Source: Gavia stellata (lineage: Eukaryota > Chordata > Aves > Gaviiformes > Gaviidae). From it: a stretch of DNA of 64,000 nt. Each line of letters opens with the position of its first letter. The stretch's first letter is position 1. This document shows, piece by piece, positions 56,401 to 64,000 of this stretch. Location: contig NC_082602.1 in NCBI RefSeq assembly GCF_030936135.1, positions 29,391,965-29,455,964 on the forward strand, read 5' to 3'. The notes below the pieces were generated by a model that was not told where the DNA came from, made no database searches, and was given only the letters and a program-made list of their open reading frames with translations. Made by a program: the position numbers and the translations under genes.

Positions 56401-59400
56401 TAAATACTTAAGGAGTCTTATCAAAGTAATACTGGCTCAGTCAGAGTAAAGATGCTTTAGTTAAATAGAGTATGGCTGTGTTTAAAAATAACAGCTCTGG
56501 CTGTGTCAGCGCATTGGGCGACGGGATACTGACTTCAACAGAAAGAGCTTCTGAAAATTACTTTGCCTGTTGCACATATCACCACCCCCCTGCTGTGTGA
56601 ACTTGTTTTTTTGTTGGTAGCGTTTTGGTGTTAGATGAACCAAAACAGAGCCCCTGAATTTTAAATGCGATTAGCCAAATGGATTCAGAGAGAGCTTGTT
56701 ATACTGGGCACCTTTTAAATGCACAAACAGGAATAGCAGCACTTCTGCTCTTGTTCAGACTGTCAAAACAGTGGTATCTGGGGTTGGGTGCAAACACCGT
56801 CCTCATCTAAGCTCAGTAGTTTCGGGTTCTCAGCCCTTTGATTTCTGCAGGAAAAAGGTGGTGTGTGTACTTGCACATGTGTAGGCTGTTGCTTTGTCGT
56901 AATAGTAAAGTGTGTGGCGGAGCTCGTTAGTAATTCCCATGCAATTGTCTCATCTCACCCCAGCCCTGGTTCGGCTTTGACTTATGCTGCCTGAAGACTC
57001 GTTTCAAGCACTGGTATTCTTAAAAAGACTTGGTTAATGAGATACAGGCCATATGCAAAAAAAGGTAAAACTTTTCAAAAATACTATGTGTATCTGATGT
57101 TTATTCTGTTTATTACGGTTCTCATTCTGTGTGGGTTTTCTGTCCTTTTTTGTTTCTTGGCAAGGAAGGCAGTATTACATTCTTGTACCAAGAGGAAGGG
57201 TATTAAGCTTGCTCATAAAAAGAAGATTTATTATCAAATGTAGTTTTTCATTTTGTCCATTGGAAACTTTTTTAAACTCTAACCATACCCAGATTACTGG
57301 CTTCATTCATACAGTCGTTGTATCAAGTTTGGATGCTGTCCTTGTTAAATTATGGCTCCTGAGGGTTTTCTGTTACAGAGGTTTCTTCAGTCAGGGGAAA
57401 TGAGGGTATAATAAAGAGGATCCAAGGACCGGACATAATGATTCTATATAACTGAAACAAACAATGCCAGATTTCGCTGATGTTGGATTTTCCATCAAAT
57501 TTTTTTATTGGCATTTGTTCGTTTTGCTTTGAGCAGAGTTTAAAACTGAGGCAGCTTGAGTGCCTGAAGTAACTGAAAGATGATTTGGGCAATACTTTAA
57601 TAGCTGTATCCTATCTTCATGCATTTATCCTGAATTCTGGTTTACTCAGGAAGTCTCCTTGATTCAAATGCCATTATAACAGTAAATTCAATGGGAGAAC
57701 TCCAGATTCACTGAAAGGTCTATAACTGAAGCCAGCATAATAGACCTGGCTGTGCCTGAGGTTCCTGAAACCTTGTTCCAAGTGTTCAGCTCGTGCTTGG
57801 TGAGAAGCAGTGCTGCTTTCTGGCACGGTGATTACCTGACCTTCGCAGTGAATGATGCCTCTGACTTGCTGCAACTGTCTGCTAGCTGTTAATGGTATCT
57901 TTTGCCTTCTACTACAGTTATAAAATATTATCAATTGTAATATGCTAAAATAGGGATAGAATCATCACAACGTACTTCAGGATGCAAGCAAATTTGCTGA
58001 GAGATTCTATAAATAAATGACGGTGCCTCTCAGCCACAAATACAGTGTGAAGCAAGAAGGCAGAGTGTGCCAGTGGTTTTCCTCTCTTTCTGATACTGAA
58101 CACTGCCGGGAGAGGAATGATGCTGAATCTGTTTTTCACTGCCTCTGCTATGCCAGAACATTAGCCTTTCAGGGTAGAGAGTGTGCAGTACTGCAATTTT
58201 CTGCAGATACTTCTCAAGGAGAGGGGAGGAAGAAAAAACATAGTAGTAGCTTTGACATTTACAAACTAATAGATACCACAGTAAAGCTGCTGAAGGCAAA
58301 ACTGTAGCCATCCTTTTAATTCTTTTAGAATGTTTTGGGGATGTTTTTCCCCTCTTGTTATTCTCTAACTTTCGTGTCTTTGCGCATTTGTGAAATTAGG
58401 TGCAACAGGTGAATCATACCCAGTACACAAAACTGTTTCCTTTCCCCATCTATTTCTGCACATGCTCTTCAACGCCATTCTACTTCTTTATTCATAGAAA
58501 TCTAGGAGAAACTTTCCTAATACTCTTTCTGTTATGCAGGTTCAACTGCATAACTTTAACTCCTTTTCTATTCTTATGTCTTTCCTATGCGTGTTAGAAA
58601 CCACTCTCTGGTAAAAATGAAAGCCCTTACAGTGGCTAATCGTGTGGCACTTTGGAAGATGAAAACTGGATTCCTCATGGAACAAAAAGCTTTGTGATTT
58701 GAGATTAGCCCTTGCAGTGCATTAGCACTGTGCATTATGGTCAAATTTAATGAATGCAGCATTTTTAGTCTTTTTTTTTGTACCATAATATGCATGTGGT
58801 ACAACAGAATTCTGTGTGATGAAAAAAGAAAGCTGACAGAGGGGGTGAAACTATATATTGCCCCAAGGATAAACTTTTGGAAATATTTCTGTGGATTACA
58901 GCAATGGGTATTACGTAAGAAAGTAAAGTTTGCCCTGAAGTGCCTAAATTATTAAAGCATTTGTAAAAGTAGTATTTGTCCAGAATCTGTCTAGAAATTT
59001 ATTGAAATGTCCACTTCTGACCAGAGGCGAGATGAGTACGGATGCGTTGTAAAATCAGTCATTTACAGGAGCCCATGGATATAGAGGGTTGCAAGGTTGT
59101 GTAACCTGGTGTGAAAAACATAAATAATTTGAAGATATCAGCTGTAACATTTTATCTTGCAGTTGTGTGAAATTAAGTTTCCTGAGAGGTCTGAGTGAAA
59201 GTATTTAGTGTAAGAGGATCTGATCTTCCAGTTGTTTGTTCTTTGCAGTAAACTGAACTAGCAGAAACTTCACTGAAAGTGTGCAATTGTGCAGCTTTCT
59301 AATTAATTAGAGCACTCTCTTTAGTGCATTTGATAGATCGGGAGGGTTATAAAAGCAAAAAAGTAGAACTATCTTGATTGTTAGATGCAGTGATTTCCTT

Positions 59401-60188
59401 GTAGCGTCTCATGGGGGGGAGTTTGCACTGGACTTGGATCCAGTTACTGAGACTTTCTCTTGAGCCACAGCATCTTTCTTTGGCTTGGTCCGTAAGGGAG
59501 CAGAAAGGCAGGAGGTATTCACACCACTCAGCTCGGCCAGCTGAGGCTTTCCCCTTAATCACATTCCTGCTTTGAATTGCTTTTTGGAGAACTCTCTATG
59601 GATGCCGGAAGCCTTAAAACAAGGCAACCCCATCTCGAGCTTGGCTGGCTAATTAAGTAAGGTGCCCCAGTAGAGGAGCAAATAGCACACTTAAGTTGTT
59701 ATGCCTGCATACGAATTCTTTGTACGGTGGGGCCTGGATCCGTGGGTCCTCTCGGCTCTGTGCAGATAACACCCAGGTGACAACTCTCTGTTTAGTTCTC
59801 AGCTCATTATTCAGATTGCTGTCATATATAAATATCCCATCTGCATACTGGCTTAACCTCTGGAAAGTGTTTGGCTGTGAGATTTTTTTTAAAACTTTTT
59901 AATACAAGCTGTGTAAAAGCTGCAGTATGTTATCTTTCTCCTTTTAAGATATTTTATCCCACACTGATGCGACTGGTGTTCACCCTTTCTGGGGACAATG
60001 AAACCCTTTGTGTGAAATAGTTGGCACCTAGTAAATGATTGAAGGTTTTGTCATTGATTTAGTAATGTGTCCAGAAACCATCTGTATGTTTTGCATTCTC
60101 AAGCAGTTCAATTTGTTTGTCTTCCTTCTTAAGAAAATAAACAAATGCACACACATCCTCATTTGTTTCTCCTATTCCCCATCCATAG

Positions 60189-60289
60189 GTAGGCTTCAGA
60201 ATCAGTCAAATCAAAATGTTCTCAAATTAGGGTTTATTGTATGTTTGAAGAAAAAGCTTTGCTAAGAAGGCTTCTGTTACAAATAGTAG
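60189..60289 (+). other. Exon-like segment (possible non-coding 5' exon)
   Basis: The acceptor TTTCTCCTATTCCCCATCCATAG (60,166-60,188) and donor AGTAG followed by GTAAGT bracket 101 bases. All frames are short, so if used it would be a 5' UTR exon with small upstream ORFs. Both splice sites are strong. Confidence 0.3.
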
Positions 60290-60652
60290 GTAAGTGCATC
60301 TACCCAGCAGGGTTCTTTTTAAGTGAGGCTGTAACATTTGAAGTTTGGAAGTAATTTTTAGGCACCATGTAGATAGACTACATGTGGGCAGCGCTGCTGA
60401 CCTGCATCACCCACCCTAACCGAAATAGCTGGGAACACTTGGGTGAGAGCGTAGCTGGGCCTTGGTGCTCAGACGCTCCAGCAGCCCCTCTCGCTGCAAA
60501 AAGCAGAAACAAGTGCTTTGCTCACCTCTGGGCTCAGATTGCCTTGTTCATCCATCCTCACCAAAGTTTCCTCTCTGAACAAGCCATTAGGTCTAACCAC
60601 ACTTTAAATCAATCTGATTCCACTACTAAAGACAGTGTTTATACAGTGCTAT

Positions 60653-60681
60653 TATATATATATATCTATATCTATATATAT
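60653..60681. repeat. AT-rich microsatellite
   Basis: Alternating TA with two TC interruptions (TATATATATCTATATCTATA). It produces an artefactual Ile-Tyr repeat in one frame. Confidence 0.9.
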
Positions 60682-61303
60682 TTTTAATCCTGTTGAAAAT
60701 TATGCCTAATTCAGATGTAACGGATGTTTGAAGTTTTTGTTAAAGGTCGCTTGGGACATTTTAAATAATTGTGAAAAAATCCAGTTGTCCAATCTTCCTG
60801 CCTCCAGAAGCAAATACAGTTACGTACCTGTTGATTAAAAATTGGCTGGTTGGGAGAGGGTTTTAAAATTGAAGCTCCATTCACATCATCTGACACTGTA
60901 TTTCTTAGGTGAAAATAGGACTTTTCCCTGCTTTGATTTTTATTCTTCAACTTTTTCATCATTTCATATGGCCTTTTTAAGACCTTGCTTGGAAAGGATA
61001 ATCTAGATTAATCAAATACCTGAGCTTTACCAATAAATGTAGGTGCTCATAAGTGGCAATGTCCTCTGAAAGAGTTACTTACCTTTACTTTTCAAAGGTC
61101 CAATCAAAAGATAATTTGGGGAAGGGAGTTGTTTTCTTTTCAGCTGTTGATTTTTAAGTGATGTCACTGGTAGTTAACTAACCTAGCTTCAAGTACTTTA
61201 ATTCCTTCGATAAATACATTGCCAAGGCTATAACCTCAGTAATCATGATCCATTGGGGTTTTTTAGTAGTTTAATTTTATATGAGCATGAATATAGAGTG
61301 AGA

Positions 61304-62256
61304 GTAAAATGATTATATCTAGAGAGAATTTTTCTTAAACATGGGATTCTCTATTCATATGACTATGAACTTGCCTGATCTAGTTCAGGAGTGTGCTTGT
61401 TAAGAGGAATGTTCTTAAATGTTTCAATACCTGGATATCAAATATGGTGAAAATCTGGGTTTAGATGTGGAATGATGCAGTCAGTTTTTCTGTGCTGTTT
61501 CTATCCTGTTTTGAAAGGAGTTTGAGTTTTATTCAAACTTTCTTGAGGTAAGTTGATAGGATTTTATAAATCAGCAAGTATGAAAGAATCAAGTTCTTAT
61601 TCAGACTTTACTAATTTTTAATTTAAAACTTACGTGTTATTTCTATTCACTTTGTTAATTGATCAGGGGTTTATCAGAGTTAAACTACCTTTTGTGTTCT
61701 AAGCAATGCTAGAGCACACCAATTATATCTTTATCATGTATTTGAGTTACCTTACTGAGAGCTCTATAAATTGGTAAGAGATTTTAAGCATGTTATTAGT
61801 GATCAAAAACTTGGGTATGTATCAGTGGTTTTTTTGTTACTCAAAACACTAAAAATAACTTAGTGTCTTAAATTTCTCCAGTCGTGTGAGCAGAGTTGTA
61901 CTAACTATTTTTGTACTTTGAAAATCAAATTACAAGTCAGGTACAGTACTAGGTAAGCATTGTTTGTAGTAAAGAAGCTCAGTCTAGACTTGGTTCTAAC
62001 CTGCAGTGTTGCCTTCTCACAGCTGGTATAGCAATGAGCTGCTACAAAGCAGTGTTTCCTCAGTAACATATTCAGCTTTTCTTTGATAAGGGTATGCTTG
62101 AATTATTTTTGTGGTGGATGTGTGAAAGGGGAAGGTGGGTAATTTTTTTTTTTAGTTCTAGGAAACATTTTTTGTGAGTTAGGAGACTTAGAGAAAACGT
62201 AGAAGACAAGTGAAATGATTATACATAGAGAGAATTTTTCCTTAAACATCGGGTTC
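61304..62256. repeat. Two copies of a 46-bp unit, about 907 bp apart
   Basis: Copies at 61,304-61,349 and 62,210-62,256 share AGAGAGAATTTTTC and TTAAACAT with only a few differences, in direct orientation. They do not resemble any repeat family I know. Confidence 0.85.
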
Positions 62257-64000
62257 AAAGTGTAGGCCACATCTGTAATCATGTTTTTAGAAATGAGTCC
62301 ATATTAAATCGATTCTCTGCCAACAGCATCTGGTTGCACTTTATGTACGTGTTTTTCTTTCATAAAGAAAGCAAACCATATGACATAACCCCAGTCAGAT
62401 AAAAAAGATTGTTTGTAATACTTTGTTTATTTATATAGCACCACAAGATGAAATACATCTTCATCTGAAAAACCTTACAGCAGATTACAAAGGTGAGCAG
62501 ATGATATCTGCATTTCCAGGTGGCCGGTCCAGGGTACTGTGTAGTGTGGTTAATAAGCCCTGCTTAAAGGGTTATAAAATTAGTAGCTGAATTGCTAATC
62601 AAATGGGGGCTAATAATTCCAGGTGCCTTCATGGGTAGTGCCCCATATCCTGTAGCGGTCTTGCGATGCTGGTAGCACTCCTGAAGCATTGCATGGGGTC
62701 AGAAAGAGCAATACCGGGCAATGATAAACCTTCACAGACACGTTACCCTTTAGGACTGGTAGCAAACCCCTGGTACTGCCCACTGCAATGAGTAAAATTT
62801 GGGAGCAATGATTGCTTTTAATAAAATAGACTGCAGAGCAGTTGTTTGCATGAATTGTTCAGACTAATTTCAGCAGCTTGATCTTAATTATGCTCTTAGA
62901 AGTAGCTTCTTAGCTTACAAAACAAACTGTCTGTGGGGCTTGTGAAGAGGTCTAGCCCGGATTCACCCTTTGGGTTCAACTTGGGAAACAGCTGAAAGAT
63001 AAGAATTGGAAATACCTTGCGATCATCAGAGGCATGATTTCCTGTGATGCCCTTGGAGCAGGAGGAGCTACGCAGTGGGGTTTCGGCTGTTGCAATTCTA
63101 AACAACAGATCTCTTCAGCACATGCCTACCAAGGTATTTAAGGGTGTCAGCCATGTCTTTCCCACATGAAAGTTGGGCCACCTGCAGCTGTGGAACAAGC
63201 TGTAGATGAAGCAGTGTTTAACCAAGCACGTACGGTACTGTACTCCTGATTTTGAGATATTTGGAAGGAGCAATTTCCATGTAGACCAGCAGACAGTTAC
63301 TTCAGAAATAGCTTCTTGTGTCAAAAACTCGATGGGACCTTTTATTCCCTGCAAGACCTTGTGTGTCAGTGAGGGACATGCTGGGGAGGGAGGCAAATGT
63401 CATCTACTGCAGGGTTTATTTCTTCCCTTAACAGGCTTCGATCAAACGTCCACAAGGAAAGTACTTTTTGACAATTCGTACCTGGATAAAATATCCTTGT
63501 GTGGTTAACGGTCTCATCTGAGATCCAGGGTGTCTTTCACTTTGGATATTTTAATTGATTATTCATATATTAAAGTTGCTTAGAATATGCAGTATTCAAC
63601 AAGTAATCCTCTCTTTGACTCTTTCCATTTCAACTGATTAGCTTATCTGTTGATAGCATAACTTTGGTTTTGACTCAGTCATGAGAATGGCAGTGGTTTA
63701 GAAAAGATTTTTGTTGCAATACCAGAACAAAATAGGAATTTAAATACTGTGGCTATTAGGCCTTTTAAAATGAGGCATACTATTTAACAGAGCTAAACAT
63801 GACATAATTACTTAATGTAATTAACAGAATACCTATTACCTTTTTAGTTGCTAGGCTAAAAGGTTTTTAGCCAAGTACAAGCTTTCACTGTGCATGGTGA
63901 CCCTTTAAAGGCTTTTGGGACTCTATCCAGCTGGCAGCTTGGCATTGCTGAACAGATGTGGCTGGTCTCTGGAGAGCTGATCTGTACTGCTAGCTTTATT

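Larger units (their letters stand above)
45677..64000 (+). other. ADD3: Putative ADD3 intron 1, partial
   Basis: More than 18 kb of AT-rich sequence with no adducin coding exon; the conserved start of gamma-adducin is not encoded in any frame I can find. Exon-like segments with strong splice sites lie at 50,274-50,350 and 60,189-60,289. A 46-bp unit recurs at 61.3 and 62.2 kb. Poly-G (48,887-48,900), ATG-triplet (47,761-47,775) and AT (60,653-60,680) microsatellites are present. Confidence 0.6.

Noticed and set aside
1..64000. CRISPR arrays, bacterial operons, phage or insertion sequences, retroviral genes.
   Set aside because: The introns, CpG islands and CR1/MIR-like repeats mark this as vertebrate nuclear DNA. 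No regularly spaced repeats and no recognisable gag/pol/env frames or long terminal repeats were seen.

Overview
This is vertebrate nuclear DNA, not microbial DNA. It has multi-exon genes with GT-AG introns, two CpG-island promoters, CR1 LINE pieces (one with the typical 3' end and a short ATTCTGTG-type tail) and old MIR/L2-like fragments. CR1 ends with few other young repeats suggest a sauropsid, most likely a bird; the species cannot be fixed from the sequence alone.

Layout. (1) Positions 1 to about 24,550, minus strand: the 5' part of XPNPEP1, the cytosolic X-prolyl aminopeptidase (aminopeptidase P1). A non-coding first exon in a CpG island (donor after 24,547) is followed by eleven coding exons, from the ATG at 20,464 down to 1,312. 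They encode residues 1 to 371, with junction phases consistent at every boundary. The gene runs off the left edge before any metal-ligand residue. (2) About 24,550 to 45,200: about 20 kb with no recognised gene. It holds two CR1 copies, MIR-like relics, a pair of RFX X-box-like motifs near 33.7 kb and, just downstream, a few exon-like segments that could form a very small unannotated gene. (3) About 45,200 to 46,400, plus strand: a second CpG island with a candidate non-coding first exon ending at 45,676. By conserved order (XPNPEP1 then ADD3, divergent) this is probably the ADD3 (gamma-adducin) promoter. It contains a perfect 26-bp inverted repeat. (4) 45,677 to 64,000: no adducin coding sequence. 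I read it as the long first intron of ADD3, with two exon-like segments that have strong splice sites (about 50.3 and 60.2 kb).

The two genes are divergently oriented about 20 kb apart and have unrelated jobs: XPNPEP1 trims N-terminal Xaa-Pro bonds, while ADD3 would cap and cross-link actin with spectrin. No operon-like or defence-like system is visible. The points most worth checking are the X-box-linked exon chain (33.6 to 39.8 kb), the ADD3-promoter inverted repeat, the perfect 106-bp tandem duplication at 18.05 kb and the exon-like segments in the putative ADD3 intron.
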